A stretch of DNA of 64,000 nucleotides from Bradyrhizobium sp. SZCCT0148 (GTDB lineage: Bacteria > Pseudomonadota > Alphaproteobacteria > Rhizobiales > Xanthobacteraceae), in the NCBI RefSeq assembly GCF_018129985.1, contig NZ_JAFCKT010000001.1:496001-560000 (forward strand), in the 5' to 3' direction. Each line of letters begins with the position of its first letter. Positions within the stretch are counted from its first letter, which is position 1. The notes beneath the pieces are model-generated. The model searched no databases. It saw only the letters and a program-made list of their open reading frames with translations, and was not told the DNA's origin. The position numbers and the translations under genes are program-made. Shown piece after piece: positions 44,691 to 56,016 of the stretch.

Positions 44691-45887
44691 TTACTTGATG
44701 CGCAGAACTTCAACGCCGGGCAGGGGCTTGCCTTCCATCCATTCGAGGAATGCGCCACCGGCGGTCGAGACATAGGTGAAGTCACCGGCCACATGGGCCT
44801 GGTTGAGGGCTGCAACGGTGTCGCCGCCGCCCGCGATCGAGATCAGTTTTTTCGCCTTGGTGCGCTCGGCGGCGTGTTTGGCGGCGGCCATCGTGCCGCG
44901 GTCGAACGGCTGCATCTCGAAGGCGCCGAGCGGTCCGTTCCAGACCAGGGTCGCCGCGTCGTCGATCGCGGCGTGGACGCGGGCGATCGATTGCGGGCCC
45001 ACGTCGAGGATCATGCCGTCGGCCGGGATCGCATCGAGCCCATAGGCATGCGACGGCGCGTTGGCGGCGAAGTGATAGGCGACGGTGGCGTCGACCGGGA
45101 GGATGATGGCGCAGTTGGCGGCTTCCGCCTTCTCCATGATGCGCAGCGCGGTCGGGGCGAGATCCTTCTCGGCCAGCGACTTGCCGATTCCGACGCCCTG
45201 GGCGTGCAGGAAGGTGTTGGCCATGCCGCCGCCGATCACCAGCGCATCGACCTTGGTCACGAGGTTTTCGAGCAGGTCGATCTTGGTCGAGACCTTGGCG
45301 CCGCCGATGATCGCGATGACGGGCTTGGTCGGCGAACCCAGCGCCTTCTCCAGCGCATCGAGCTCGGCCTGCATGGTGCGGCCGGCATAGGCCGGCAGCT
45401 TGTGGCCGAGCCCTTCGGTCGAGGCGTGGGCGCGGTGCGCCGCCGAGAAGGCGTCATTGACCCAGATGTCGCCGAGCTTGGCCAGCTCAGCAACGAAGGC
45501 CGGATCGTTCTTCTCTTCCTCTTTGTGGAAGCGGGTGTTCTCCAGGCACAGGATGTCGCCATCCTTCAGCGCCGCCACGGCCTTGGCCGCGGCTTCGCCG
45601 ATGCAGTCGTCGGCGAAGGCGACGGGCTTCTTCACCACTTTGGCCAGAGCCTCGGCGACAGGCTTGAGCGAGTCCTTGGCATCGCGGCCCTTCGGCCGGC
45701 CGAAATGCGCGAGCAGGATGACCTTGCCGCCCTTGTCCGAGATTTCGGAGATGGTCGGCGCGACGCGCTCGAGCCGGGTCGTGTCGCTGACGCGGCCGTT
45801 GTCCATGGGCACGTTGAGGTCGACGCGCAGCAGCACGCGCTTGCCCTTCAATTCGACGTCGTCGAGGGTGCGGAATTTGTTGGTCAT
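44691..45887 (-). CDS. pgk: Phosphoglycerate kinase
   Basis: Transfers phosphate between 1,3-bisphosphoglycerate and ADP. It has 398 residues. Signature segments are [62 protein letters not shown] and the ATP-site [14 protein letters not shown], all intact. ATG 45887 is chosen with AAGGG 8 bases upstream; the frame upstream of it is repeat sequence. Its gene is separated from gap by a palindromic repeat. Confidence 0.97.
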   Translation of the reverse strand: MTNKFRTLDDVELKGKRVLLRVDLNVPMDNGRVSDTTRLERVAPTISEISDKGGKVILLAHFGRPKGRDAKDSLKPVAEALAKVVKKPVAFADDCIGEAAAKAVAALKDGDILCLENTRFHKEEEKNDPAFVAELAKLGDIWVNDAFSAAHRAHASTEGLGHKLPAYAGRTMQAELDALEKALGSPTKPVIAIIGGAKVSTKIDLLENLVTKVDALVIGGGMANTFLHAQGVGIGKSLAEKDLAPTALRIMEKAEAANCAIILPVDATVAYHFAANAPSHAYGLDAIPADGMILDVGPQSIARVHAAIDDAATLVWNGPLGAFEMQPFDRGTMAAAKHAAERTKAKKLISIAGGGDTVAALNQAHVAGDFTYVSTAGGAFLEWMEGKPLPGVEVLRIK

Positions 45888-45892
45888 CGGAT

Positions 45893-46034
45893 GGCCCTTG
45901 TCCCGGGCGCACTGCGGCGCGCAGTGCCGCTGTGCAGAACCGGGACCCATGTTGCAGCGAGTCCGGCGGTTAGATGGGTCCCGGCTCTGCGACGCAGCGT
46001 TTCACGCTGCATCGCGCCCGGGACACGAGAGCGA
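45893..46034. repeat. Large palindromic repeat between gap and pgk
   Basis: GCGCACTGCGG-type and inverted arms, with CAGAACCGGGACCCAT and ATGGGTCCCGGCTCTG in the middle; the ends are TTGTCCCGGGCGC and GCGCCCGGGACACGAGAG. Same family as 32568-32700. It could tune the ratio of gap to pgk message. Confidence 0.8.
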
Positions 46035-46036
46035 AG

Positions 46037-47044
46037 TCAGATCACCTTCGCGATCGCAGCGGCAGTGTCGGCCATGCGGTTCGAGAAGCCCCACTCGTTG
46101 TCGTACCAAGACATCACGCGCACCAGCGTGCCGTTCTGCACCTTGGTCTGGTCTTCGTGGAAGGTCGAGGAGTGCGGGTCGTGGTTGAAGTCGATCGAGA
46201 CGTTCGGCGCACTGGTGTAGCCGAGGATGCCCTTGAGCTGCTGCTCGCTGGCGCGCTTCATCGCCGCGTTGATTTCCTTGACGTCGGTGGCACGCTTGGC
46301 GACGATCTTGAGATCGACCACCGAGACGTTCGGGGTCGGCACGCGGATCGCGACGCCGTCGAGCTTGCCCTTGAGCTCCGGCAACACGAGGCCGATCGCC
46401 TTCGCAGCACCGGTCGAGGTCGGGATCATCGACATCGCCGCCGCGCGGCCGCGATAGAGATCCTTGTGCATGGTATCGAGCGTCGGCTGGTCGCCGGTAT
46501 AGGCGTGGATGGTGGTCATGAAGCCGGTCTCGATGCCGACCAGATCGTTCAGCACCTTGGCAACCGGCGCCAGGCAGTTGGTGGTGCAGGAGCCGTTGGA
46601 GATGACCAGGTGCTCCTTGGTCAGCGTCTCGTGGTTGACGCCGTAGACGATCGTGGCATCGGCGCCGTCGGCGGGCGCGGAGACCAGCACGCGCTTGGCG
46701 CCGGCGGTCAGATGCGCGGACGCCTTGTCCTTCGATGTGAAGATGCCAGTGCATTCCATCGCGATGTCGACGCCGAGATCCTTCCAGGGCAGCTTCGAGG
46801 GATCGCGCTCGGCGGTCACCTTGATCTTGCCGCCGCCGAGATTGATCGTATCGCCGTCGACGGTGACGGTGCCGGGGAAGCGGCCATGGACGCTGTCGAA
46901 ACGAAGGAGATGGGCGTTGGTCTCGACCGGACCGAGGTCGTTGATGCCGACGACCTCGATGTCCTTGCGGCCGGACTCGGCAATAGCCCGCAGGATGTTG
47001 CGGCCGATGCGGCCAAAACCGTTAATTCCAACGCGGACTGCCAT
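46037..47044 (-). CDS. gap: Glyceraldehyde-3-phosphate dehydrogenase
   Basis: Oxidises glyceraldehyde-3-phosphate to 1,3-bisphosphoglycerate. It has 335 residues: [16 protein letters not shown] for NAD binding, the catalytic loop SNGSCTTNC, and [11 protein letters not shown] and [12 protein letters not shown] near the end, all standard. Reading VVGINDLG after beta-2 suggests NAD rather than NADP preference. Its gene lies 148 bases after tkt. Confidence 0.97.
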   Translation of the reverse strand: MAVRVGINGFGRIGRNILRAIAESGRKDIEVVGINDLGPVETNAHLLRFDSVHGRFPGTVTVDGDTINLGGGKIKVTAERDPSKLPWKDLGVDIAMECTGIFTSKDKASAHLTAGAKRVLVSAPADGADATIVYGVNHETLTKEHLVISNGSCTTNCLAPVAKVLNDLVGIETGFMTTIHAYTGDQPTLDTMHKDLYRGRAAAMSMIPTSTGAAKAIGLVLPELKGKLDGVAIRVPTPNVSVVDLKIVAKRATDVKEINAAMKRASEQQLKGILGYTSAPNVSIDFNHDPHSSTFHEDQTKVQNGTLVRVMSWYDNEWGFSNRMADTAAAIAKVI

Positions 47045-47192
47045 GTTTCGTCTCCTTCAATGACCGTTGTCATCCCGCACAACGCGCCATACGCGCCTGC
47101 GAGGGTTTTTTAGGGGCGGACGCTCGGTTCGGCCGGGCGGTGCTTGATCATATGAGAGATTACCTAGTCCTTTTTTCGGGCAAGCTCAACAC

Positions 47193-49178
<1,986 letters not shown>

Positions 49179-49546
49179 GTCTGAAATCCGTCTGAAATGA
49201 GGCGCTTGGAGGCGACGAGCGCCCGCGCGGGAGGAGCCTGGCGGCCTGAAGGTCGGGGCTGGGATAGCACCTCGGTTCCGGGAGTCCAAGGCAGTCAAAC
49301 GCGGATTTGGCCGTAAAAGTTGCCTCTGTGGAGATCGCCATCGGCGCGGGTGCAGGAGCTGGAACTGGCCGCCAGCGCGGCATCGTTCCGATTGATCGGT
49401 GCATAGTTTTGCGGCGGCGTTGCGCTGGGCTAGCTTGCTTTGTAAATTTCTGCTTCTAACTGCTTGCCGAACCGAGTCTTTTGCCGGGCGGCGAGCCCCA
49501 GCAAAAGGCCACTGGGCAAAGGCCGCCAGGTTTCACCGCTGACTGC
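49179..49546. other. Gap between divergent tkt and DUF4164 genes
   Basis: About 370 bases that must contain the promoters for the tkt-led operon (leftward) and the DUF4164-zapA operon (rightward). A stretch near 49430-49460 is AT-richer (GCTTGCTTTGTAAATTTCTG). I could not pick out a convincing operator or promoter, and I see no gene. Confidence 0.5.
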
Positions 49547-49867
49547 ATGAACGATCGCGTCTCCAACAGTGCTGCCATGACGGAGTCTTCCGCGGTCGAG
49601 ATCGAGATCGCGACCCGAAGATTGACGGCGGCGCTCGACTCGCTGGAAAGCGCGGTGGAACGACGACGCGATGCGGATCGCGACGAGAACGAACTCGCAG
49701 CGCGCATTCAGGCGCTGGGCGCGGATCGTTCGCGACTTGCCGATGAGCTCGACGGAGCGTTGGTGAAGGCGCGCAAGCTCGAGCGCACCAATCGCGAGAT
49801 TTCCGACCGGCTGGATTCCGCGATCGTTACGATACGCTCGGTGCTCGATACCGGAGAGGACGGATGA
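49547..49867 (+). CDS. DUF4164 family coiled-coil protein
   Basis: Conserved small protein of 106 residues from ATG 49547, or 96 from ATG 49577. Helical, with AVEIEIATRRLTAALDSLESAVERRRDADRDE-like heptads and RIQALGADRSRLADELDGAL; this is the DUF4164 pattern of alphaproteobacteria. Its stop codon overlaps the zapA start (ATGA), so it is coupled to a cell-division gene. It may act with ZapA at the division site, an inference from coupling only. Neither start has a good ribosome site. Confidence 0.85.
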   Translation: MNDRVSNSAAMTESSAVEIEIATRRLTAALDSLESAVERRRDADRDENELAARIQALGADRSRLADELDGALVKARKLERTNREISDRLDSAIVTIRSVLDTGEDG

Positions 49868-50247
49868 GCCACATCAACGTCACCATCAACGGCCGGCAAT
49901 ACCGCATGGCCTGCGAGGAGGGCCAGGAAGTGCGGCTGCTCAAGCTCGCCGAGAGCCTGGAGACCCGCATCCAGTCTCTGCGCGGAAAATTCGGCGAGAT
50001 CGGCGATGCCAGGCTCACCGTGATGGCGGCGCTGACCGTCTGTGACGAGTTGGTCGATTCCGGCAACCGTCTCCGCACCATGGAGCAGGAGCTGACCGAG
50101 CTCAGGGACTTCCGCAACGCCGCCGTCGAGCGCGCCAGGATGACGCAGACCGCGGTGGTGAATGCCCTGAACGCGGCAGCCGAACGCATCGAGAAGTCGA
50201 CCCAGGTCCTGAACCGGACCGTCGGCAACGGGATTGCGATCGGGTAG
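49864..50247 (+). CDS. zapA: Cell division protein ZapA
   Basis: FtsZ-associated protein of 127 residues that stabilises the Z ring. The globular head reads VTINGRQYRMACEEGQEVRLLKLA, typical of ZapA, and is followed by a dimerising coiled coil (LTVMAALTVCDELVDS, NRLRTMEQELTEL). The start overlaps the DUF4164 stop codon by four bases. The next element downstream is the 6S RNA, the usual order in many proteobacteria. Confidence 0.93.
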   Translation: MSHINVTINGRQYRMACEEGQEVRLLKLAESLETRIQSLRGKFGEIGDARLTVMAALTVCDELVDSGNRLRTMEQELTELRDFRNAAVERARMTQTAVVNALNAAAERIEKSTQVLNRTVGNGIAIG

Positions 50248-50289
50248 GGGCGCCGATGACGCGCTGAGTTGTTGTCCTCGGTGCGGGGC

Positions 50290-50440
50290 AGGCTCAATCT
50301 CTCCCGCTTGCGGAAGAGGTCGCACCGAAGGCGCGGGTGAGGGCTCTGTCCTCTGGGGGATTGTCCCGTTGCGCAGACAACCCTCTCCCCAACCCTCCCC
50401 CGCTAGCGGGGGACGGAGCGGACCTCCGTCCTGGCTCGCA
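50290..50440. repeat. CCCTCTCCCCAACCCTCCCCC-like intergenic repeat
   Basis: Contains CTCTCCCGCTTGCGG and later CCCCCGCTAGCGGGGG, the second a clean palindrome, with GCGGACCTCCG close by. Such CTCCCC-rich palindromes are common between genes in rhizobia. It lies between zapA and the 6S RNA. Confidence 0.55.
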
Positions 50441-50569
50441 CCCGCTTGATGATGCCGAAGTTCGGTACTTCCGCCGGGCTGGCGATTCGTCAGCATCGTT
50501 GTTACATTGCTTGGGCGAGGCTGCGACGCGCGTCAGGAGCCATAATATCCCCGGGGCCTTATCGATCCT

Positions 50570-50724
50570 TTAGGGAACTGTCCCTGGCCGGGCCCGTGGG
50601 CCCGGACATATGGTGCCCACCTACTTTCGTAGGGAACTCCGGGATCGAGTGCTTCAACGGCGTACGCGGCTTCGCACTGTTTTCTTTGGTTCGCGCTTGT
50701 TGAATGACGGCGGCCAGTTCAACA
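50570..50724 (+). ncRNA. ssrS: 6S RNA
   Basis: Regulatory RNA that binds the housekeeping RNA polymerase. It is called from position (between zapA and 5-formyltetrahydrofolate cyclo-ligase, the usual place) and from folding: the 5' part GAACTG/CTGGCCG (50575-50590) pairs with CGGCCAGTTC (50711-50720) as the closing stem. Inside lie CCGGGCCC/GGGCCCGG (50588-50605), GGTGCCCACC, and an AGTGC/GCACT stem (50648-50678). TAATAT at 50543-50548 could be a -10 box, placing the 5' end some 15-20 bases earlier than given. Ends are approximate. Confidence 0.75.
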
Positions 50725-50751
50725 GGCGTCATGCCTCCCAGAGTGCGCGAT

Positions 50752-50845
50752 TGCGCACGGGGCGGGGCATCCAGTACGCCGCGGCATTTGTGTGAAGCAC
50801 TAACGCCCTGGAATACTGGATCACCCGCATGCGCGGGTGATGACG
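50752..50845. repeat. TACTGGATCACCCGCATGCGCGGG-type palindrome
   Basis: ATCACCCGC and GCGGGTGAT arms (about 50819-50841) follow AATACTGG; a partner-like GGCATCCAGTA lies at about 50766. Same family as 11010-11114. It lies between the 6S RNA and the cyclo-ligase gene. Confidence 0.65.
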
Positions 50846-50857
50846 TGGGGGACGCGC

Positions 50858-51454
50858 ATGACCAACACCAAAGCCGAACTCCGTGCCAAGGCCCTCGCCG
50901 CGCGCGACGCGCTGAGCGAGAAGAAGCGCGCCACGGCCGCCGCAAAGCTCGCCAAGCGTGGGCTGCCGTTCGAACTGCTGCCTGGCAGCATCGTCTCCGG
51001 CTATTCGCCGATCCGCAGCGAGATCGATCCGATGCCGCTGCTGAAGAAGCTCGCGGAGCAGGGCGCAAAGCTGGCGCTGCCTTGCGTCACCGCGCGCGGC
51101 CAGTCGCTGATCTTCCGCATCTTCCATCCGAACGACCGCCTGATGCTTGGCCCGCTCGGCATTCCCGAGCCTTCGCCGGCGGCGGCCGAGGTCATTCCGG
51201 ACATCATGCTGACGCCGCTCGCGGCCTTCGATCGCCTGGGCCATCGCATCGGCTATGGTGCGGGGCATTACGATTTCACCTTTGCGCATCTGCGCAAGAC
51301 CAAGAATATCGTCGGCATCGGGCTCGCTTTTGCGGCGCAGGAGATCAAGGCGGTTCCGGCACTAGCCCACGACGTTGCACTGGATTATGTGCTAACGGAA
51401 TCGGACGTGTTCGATTTCCGGAGTTCTGAAGTTGCGCATTCTCTTCGTGGGTGA
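50858..51454 (+). CDS. 5-formyltetrahydrofolate cyclo-ligase
   Basis: Converts 5-formyl-THF to 5,10-methenyl-THF using ATP. It has 198 residues. The N-terminal Lys-rich part is KAELRAKALAARDAL, the substrate region is GYSPIRSEIDPMPLL, and the ATP site is DRLGHRIGYGAGHYDFT. GGGGGA 5-6 bases before ATG 50858 fixes the start. It is next to 6S RNA and overlaps the following YmdB-like gene by 23 bases, so translation is coupled. Confidence 0.92.
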   Translation: MTNTKAELRAKALAARDALSEKKRATAAAKLAKRGLPFELLPGSIVSGYSPIRSEIDPMPLLKKLAEQGAKLALPCVTARGQSLIFRIFHPNDRLMLGPLGIPEPSPAAAEVIPDIMLTPLAAFDRLGHRIGYGAGHYDFTFAHLRKTKNIVGIGLAFAAQEIKAVPALAHDVALDYVLTESDVFDFRSSEVAHSLRG

Positions 51455-52256
51455 CGTCGTCGGCCGTGCGGGACGCACGGCGATCGCCGACTATCTGCCC
51501 GGCCTGGTCAAGGACTGGTCGCTCGATTTGGTGGTGGTCAACGGCGAGAATTCCGCCGGCGGCTTCGGCATCACGGAAGCGATCTATCAGGAGTTTCTCG
51601 ATGCCGGTGCCGACGCGGTGACGCTCGGCAACCATTCCTGGGACCAGCGTGAGGCGCTGGTGTTCATCGAGCGCGCCGAGCGCCTGGTGCGTCCCGCCAA
51701 CTATCCGCGAGGCACGCCCGGCCGGGGCGCCGCCCTGGTCGAAACCAAGAACGGCAGGCATGCCCTCGTCGTCAACGCGTTGGGGCGCGTCTTCATGACC
51801 CCGTTCGACGATCCCTTCGCAGCATTGGAGCGCGAACTCGGTGCCTGTCCGCTCGGCGTTGCCGCCGACGCCATCGTCGTCGACTTCCATTGCGAGGCGA
51901 GCAGCGAGAAGCAGGGCATCGGCTTCTTCTGCGACGGCCGCGCCAGCCTCGTCGTCGGCACGCACACGCACGTGCCGACCGCCGACCACCAGATCCTCTC
52001 AGGCGGCACCGCCTACATGACCGATGCCGGCATGACCGGCGATTACGATTCCATCATCGGCATGCAGAAGGAAGAGCCGCTGCGGAGATTCACGTCGGGG
52101 ATTCCGTCGGGCCGGTTCGAGCCGGCCGCGGGTGCGGCGACGCTCAGTGGTGTTGCGGTGGAGACGGATGACGCGACGGGCCTCGCGCTACGGGTTGCGC
52201 CGGTGCGCATGGGCGGACGGCTGGAGCCGGCGACACCGAAATTCTGGTTGAGCTGA
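51432..52256 (+). CDS. YmdB-family metallophosphoesterase (TIGR00282)
   Basis: Predicted dinuclear-metal phosphodiesterase of 274 residues. Motifs are ILFVGDVVGRAGR, VVNGENSAGGFGIT, LGNHSWDQRE, DFHCEASSEK, VVGTHTHVPTADH and YMTDAGMTGDYDS, in order and intact. Related Bacillus YmdB acts on 2',3'-cyclic nucleotides and affects biofilm regulation. The start codon is TTG 51432, inside the end of the cyclo-ligase gene, and the sequence from there matches the usual N-terminus. Confidence 0.92.
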   Translation: MRILFVGDVVGRAGRTAIADYLPGLVKDWSLDLVVVNGENSAGGFGITEAIYQEFLDAGADAVTLGNHSWDQREALVFIERAERLVRPANYPRGTPGRGAALVETKNGRHALVVNALGRVFMTPFDDPFAALERELGACPLGVAADAIVVDFHCEASSEKQGIGFFCDGRASLVVGTHTHVPTADHQILSGGTAYMTDAGMTGDYDSIIGMQKEEPLRRFTSGIPSGRFEPAAGAATLSGVAVETDDATGLALRVAPVRMGGRLEPATPKFWLS

Positions 52257-52618
52257 AAGCCAAAGCCACTCACCCGGTGTTGTCCCCCCCCGACGACCAC
52301 ATCAACTTTGCCCTCAGCAGCGGACATCGGCGGGCAACTCGAGGGGCGTCGGGTTAGCTCAGTCTTGATCGTCGTGTGGCAACTTCCGCTTCGGATCAGA
52401 AGCGCCTCTCAGCGCGCATCGCCGCGAAGTTCAGCTTCGGGCCGATAGGCGATCTGCTCGCAAAGGCACGGATCCGGGCTCATGCGCAATGGCGTTCGAT
52501 TGTGTCCGCAAGAGCCGTCGGCAGTGAACCTTTCGCGGGAGACCCGCTACAAACAAGCTGCCATCGTCGCGACGGCGGCGCGCGCCGGCCTATCGCGCGA
52601 CGCCAATTGAGGTTTCTC
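52257..52618. other. Gap before the accessory Sel1 gene
   Basis: 362 bases without a supported gene. It has a run of eight C at 52284-52291. The frame of the next gene is open from 52376, but the first 81 codons have no signal peptide or family content. The base composition looks less GC-rich and codon-like than neighbouring genes. I see no tRNA, att site or transposase remnant. Confidence 0.45.
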
Positions 52619-53323
52619 ATGCCGATCGTCCGGATCCTCCTGGTCTTCCTCGCGCTCGCTTCGCCGCTGTCGATGGCGGGATCCGCTGTTGCGGGGCCGC
52701 TAGAGGACGCGCAGGCGGCGCATAGCAGGCGCGACTACGCAACCGCGCTACGGCTCTGGCGTCCGCTGGCCGATCAAGGCAATGCCGAAGCGCAGTACGC
52801 ACTCGGGTTCATGTACGACGGCGGCCAGGGTGTTCCGAAAAATTACGCTAAGGCTGCCAAGTGGTGGCGCCTCGCAGCCGATCAAGGCCATACCTTCGCT
52901 CAGTACAACCTGGGGACATTGTACGACAACGGCAATGGGGTGCCTCAGAACAAGGCTGAAGCATTGAAATTGTATCACCTTGCTGCCGAGGGCGGTAACG
53001 AGGGTGCGCAGTTCAACGTCGGGGTCCTGCATTTCGCGGGCGTGGCCGTAGCCGAGAACCGGATCGAGGCTGCGAAGTGGTTTCGCCGCGCTGCAGACCA
53101 AGGTCATATTGGAGCGCAGGTATATCTTGCCCTCTGTTACGCTACGGGACTAGGCGTGCAGCAAGACAATATTCAAGCATACATGTGGCTCAGTTTGGCG
53201 GCTGCGCGAAGTGACCAAGATGCGATCAGCAATCGAAATCGCATCGCGCAGAAGATGACCCCGACACAGATCGCCGAAGCGCAGAAGCTGGCGGTTGAGT
53301 GGAAGTCGAAACCGGAACGGTAG
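52619..53323 (+). CDS. Secreted Sel1-repeat protein
   Basis: Exported protein of 234 residues: a signal peptide (to about AVAG) and about five Sel1 repeats, for example EAQYALGFMYDGGQGVPKNYAKAAKWWRLAA-like units and AQYNLGTLYDNGNGVPQNKA. The start at ATG 52619 has GAGG 6 bases upstream. It is unlike the Sel1 protein at 40525-41601 in lacking a Pro-rich linker. Sel1 proteins are scaffolds; the partner is unknown. It seems to be part of an accessory segment with the next gene. Confidence 0.85.
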   Translation: MPIVRILLVFLALASPLSMAGSAVAGPLEDAQAAHSRRDYATALRLWRPLADQGNAEAQYALGFMYDGGQGVPKNYAKAAKWWRLAADQGHTFAQYNLGTLYDNGNGVPQNKAEALKLYHLAAEGGNEGAQFNVGVLHFAGVAVAENRIEAAKWFRRAADQGHIGAQVYLALCYATGLGVQQDNIQAYMWLSLAAARSDQDAISNRNRIAQKMTPTQIAEAQKLAVEWKSKPER

Positions 53324-53510
53324 TGTTCCCGGGCCTCGCGGAGGCGACGTCTGCTGTGGGTCGTCAACAGCCGTCCCGCGGCGGCAGGAGATGAGCCGGC
53401 CCAACACTCGGAAGCGGACTCCGCTACGCTCTCAAGGATGAACCGCAGCGCCACTTCAAGACATCGTCCCATGGGTATAGATAGGGCCATCGTCCACCCG
53501 GAGAGCAGCA

Positions 53511-54734
53511 GTGGGCCGAATAGCAACCTTCGCATGGATCGCAACGTATTGCACGATCATTGGGGTCGCCACTCCACTCTGGGCTCAAGCAGCGCCGGCA
53601 GCGTCGGCGTGCGGATATCTCGCTGGTTTACCCGATAAGGCAGCGCCATCAGGGCCGTTGTTCCTGCCCAGCTATCCGACCGTCGAATCGGGGCCGCTCC
53701 ATGGCGCCGCCTACCTCTATGACAATGCGGTTGCCGCCATCGCGTTGGTCGGTTGCGGCGAGCGAGACAAAGCGTATCGAATTGGCTCGGCGATCCTATG
53801 GGCCATCGATAACGATCGCAGCTGGCATGATGGCAGGCTCCGGAACGCATACGCAGCGGGTGTGGTGGCAAGTGGCTCCGCCAAGCTCCCAGGGTGGTGG
53901 GACAATGCTCAAAACAAATGGTTAGAGGATCGATATCAGGTGGGTAGCGATGTTGGTAACATCGCATGGGCCATGTTGGCGTTGCTGTCGATTGATGATG
54001 TAAACACCGGCGCCGGGTTCCGCGATGGTGCAGCGCGCCTTGGCGCTTGGATCGCGCAATGGGCCGATACGCGCGGTACTGGCGGTTTCACGGGTGGGAC
54101 GTTTGGGCATGAACCGACGCCACAAGTGCGGACGTGGAAATCGACTGAACATAATACTGACCTCGCCGCCGCATTTGGCCTTCTTGCGATGCGTACAGGC
54201 GAGGCGCACTGGCGCGATAAGTCAACGGTTGCCGAGTACTTCGTCAATACGATGTGGAATCCGGGGTGCGCCTGCTTTGCCGCAGGGACCGCTGAAGACG
54301 GTGTTACGCATAATCCGATTTTGGCTCTGGATGCCCAGATCTGGCCTTTGACGGCGCTTCACGGAGCGGCCGGAAAATTTGCATCGGCAATGACGACGGC
54401 CGAACAGCGAATGAGTGTCGGCGGAGGATTTTCTTACGGTGAAGACCGCGACGGTGTGTGGACCGAAGGTACTGGCCAAATGGCCCTCTTGATGAAATTG
54501 CTCGGCAAGACTGAGAGGGCAGAATCGTTGATCGCTGTCATCGAATCGCAGAGGTCGCCCGATGGTGGGTTCTATGCCACGACTGTCCGCGCGTTACCGA
54601 CGGGGTTCGTGTTGGATACCGACCCGACCAAACCGCGAAACTATTTCCGATTGTCACACCTTGGCGCGGCTTCGTGGGCTGCCCTCGCGGAATGTGGGTT
54701 CAATCCCTTTACGATGACAAAGGAACTACCCTAG
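53511..54734 (+). CDS. Secreted protein of unknown function, possible six-hairpin (alpha/alpha) barrel
   Basis: Unrecognised exported protein of 407 residues. A signal peptide ends near WAQAAPA. The body alternates helix and Gly-rich turns: YDNAVAAIALVGCGERDKAYR, NIAWAMLALLSI, EHNTDLAAAFGLLAMRTG, EGTGQMALLMKLLGK, and WAALAECGFNPF. This spacing resembles six-hairpin glycosidases, but no catalytic acid can be assigned with confidence. GTG 53511 has GGAG 7 bases upstream. Codon use and GC content appear lower than in neighbours, hinting at transfer. It is convergent with the aldolase-like gene. Confidence 0.75.
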   Translation: MGRIATFAWIATYCTIIGVATPLWAQAAPAASACGYLAGLPDKAAPSGPLFLPSYPTVESGPLHGAAYLYDNAVAAIALVGCGERDKAYRIGSAILWAIDNDRSWHDGRLRNAYAAGVVASGSAKLPGWWDNAQNKWLEDRYQVGSDVGNIAWAMLALLSIDDVNTGAGFRDGAARLGAWIAQWADTRGTGGFTGGTFGHEPTPQVRTWKSTEHNTDLAAAFGLLAMRTGEAHWRDKSTVAEYFVNTMWNPGCACFAAGTAEDGVTHNPILALDAQIWPLTALHGAAGKFASAMTTAEQRMSVGGGFSYGEDRDGVWTEGTGQMALLMKLLGKTERAESLIAVIESQRSPDGGFYATTVRALPTGFVLDTDPTKPRNYFRLSHLGAASWAALAECGFNPFTMTKELP

Positions 54735-54790
54735 CTAAGTTCGCTCATCCGGGACGACGGCGGAGATCGACGCGCGATCACGCATCCATC

Positions 54791-55927
54791 TCAGGTGACG
54801 GCGCCGCGCGCCGCGATCGGCCAAAGCGCTTCCACGCGGGCGTCCGGCGTATTGAAGCCGCGCACGCCGACATACCAGTCGTAGAGATTGACGGTCGGGT
54901 CGCAATGACCGGGGATCAGCGTCACCCTGTCGCCGAGCGCCAGCCGCAACGAAGCGCTGTCGAACTCGAGCACGCCGTGCTCGTCCGAGGGCCTGTGATA
55001 GCGTAGGTCGGGACGGCCCAGCACCGCCGGAAATCCGCTGTCGTTCGACAGGGCCTTGTGGCCGGCATCGATGACCGCGCGTTCGCCGGAGGCTGTGCTC
55101 ATCACGGTCGCGATCACGAACAGCGCATGCTCGAACGGACTGGCGTTGCGCGGCCCGTCGGCGACGTTCTTGGCGTAGTCGGCGTCCATGAAAATATAGG
55201 AGCCGGCCTGCAATTCGTTCCAGATGCCGCTCGCGCCTTCGAGCTCGAAGGTCCCGGTTCCCGCGCCTCCAATCGTCCGGCATTGAAAGCCCGCGTCCTC
55301 GAGGGCGCGCAGCGTCTCCGTGGTCGCGTTCGCGGCGCTGGTGATGGCCGCGCGCCGCTCCTCCGGCGTGCGCAAATGCTGGGCGGAGCCGTGATAGGCC
55401 TGCAAGCCGCCGAACGACAGGTAGCGTGACCCCGCCACCTGCCGCGCCAGGGTGGCTGCCGCCGGGCCCGGCCTGACGCCGCAGCGACCGGCGCCGACGT
55501 CGATTTCGACCAGCACCTCGATGTGCGAGCCGGCCCGCTCCGCGGCGAGCGCCAGTTGCTCGACAGCGATGGAATCGTCGACGCAAACGCTGATGCGTGC
55601 GTGGCGCGCGAGCGCCGCGAGCCGTTCCAGCTTCCGCAGGCCCACCACCTCGTTGCTGACGAGCACGTCGCTTACCCCGCCCGCCACCAGGACCTCGGCC
55701 TCGGCGACCTTCTGGCAGCATAGGCCGACGGCGCCGCGCGCGATCTGCTTGGCCGCGATGATCGGCGACTTGTGGGTCTTCGCATGCGGACGCAACCGGA
55801 CGCCGAGCTTGCCGACCGCTGCTGCCATCGTGTCGAGATTGCGCTCGAAGGCGTCGAGGTCGATGATCAGCGCCGGCGTATCGATCTCGGACAACGGCGC
55901 GCCGATTTGGGCGGGTGGAAGGGACAT
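54791..55927 (-). CDS. DSD1-family PLP enzyme (D-threonine aldolase / D-serine dehydratase-like)
   Basis: Fold-type III PLP enzyme of 378 residues. The alanine-racemase-like barrel begins DTPALIIDLDAFERN and carries RPHAKTHKSP, with Lys50 as the PLP lysine. The C-terminal part contains PGHCDPTVNLYDWYVGVRG, whose His and Cys bind metal in D-serine dehydratase and D-threonine aldolase. It likely cleaves or dehydrates a D-3-hydroxy amino acid. The start at ATG 55927 lacks a good ribosome site. It lies 89 bases downstream of the cytochrome c gene and could be cotranscribed. Confidence 0.86.
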   Translation of the reverse strand: MSLPPAQIGAPLSEIDTPALIIDLDAFERNLDTMAAAVGKLGVRLRPHAKTHKSPIIAAKQIARGAVGLCCQKVAEAEVLVAGGVSDVLVSNEVVGLRKLERLAALARHARISVCVDDSIAVEQLALAAERAGSHIEVLVEIDVGAGRCGVRPGPAAATLARQVAGSRYLSFGGLQAYHGSAQHLRTPEERRAAITSAANATTETLRALEDAGFQCRTIGGAGTGTFELEGASGIWNELQAGSYIFMDADYAKNVADGPRNASPFEHALFVIATVMSTASGERAVIDAGHKALSNDSGFPAVLGRPDLRYHRPSDEHGVLEFDSASLRLALGDRVTLIPGHCDPTVNLYDWYVGVRGFNTPDARVEALWPIAARGAVT

Positions 55928-56016
55928 CGAAAGCCAGTCGATTGGATTCGGGTCCGCGCCCCGAATGTGCGGCAGCCTTTCTATGGCAACAACGGTCGCC
56001 GCACCAGTGGCGACAC

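Noticed and set aside
50610..50795. Short open frames over the 6S RNA region
   Set aside because: They overlap the folded RNA and have no family content or ribosome site; chance frames in high-GC DNA.
52330..52370. tRNA-like GGTTAGCTCAG sequence
   Set aside because: Only a short D-arm-like match; no anticodon arm, T arm or acceptor stem could be folded around it.
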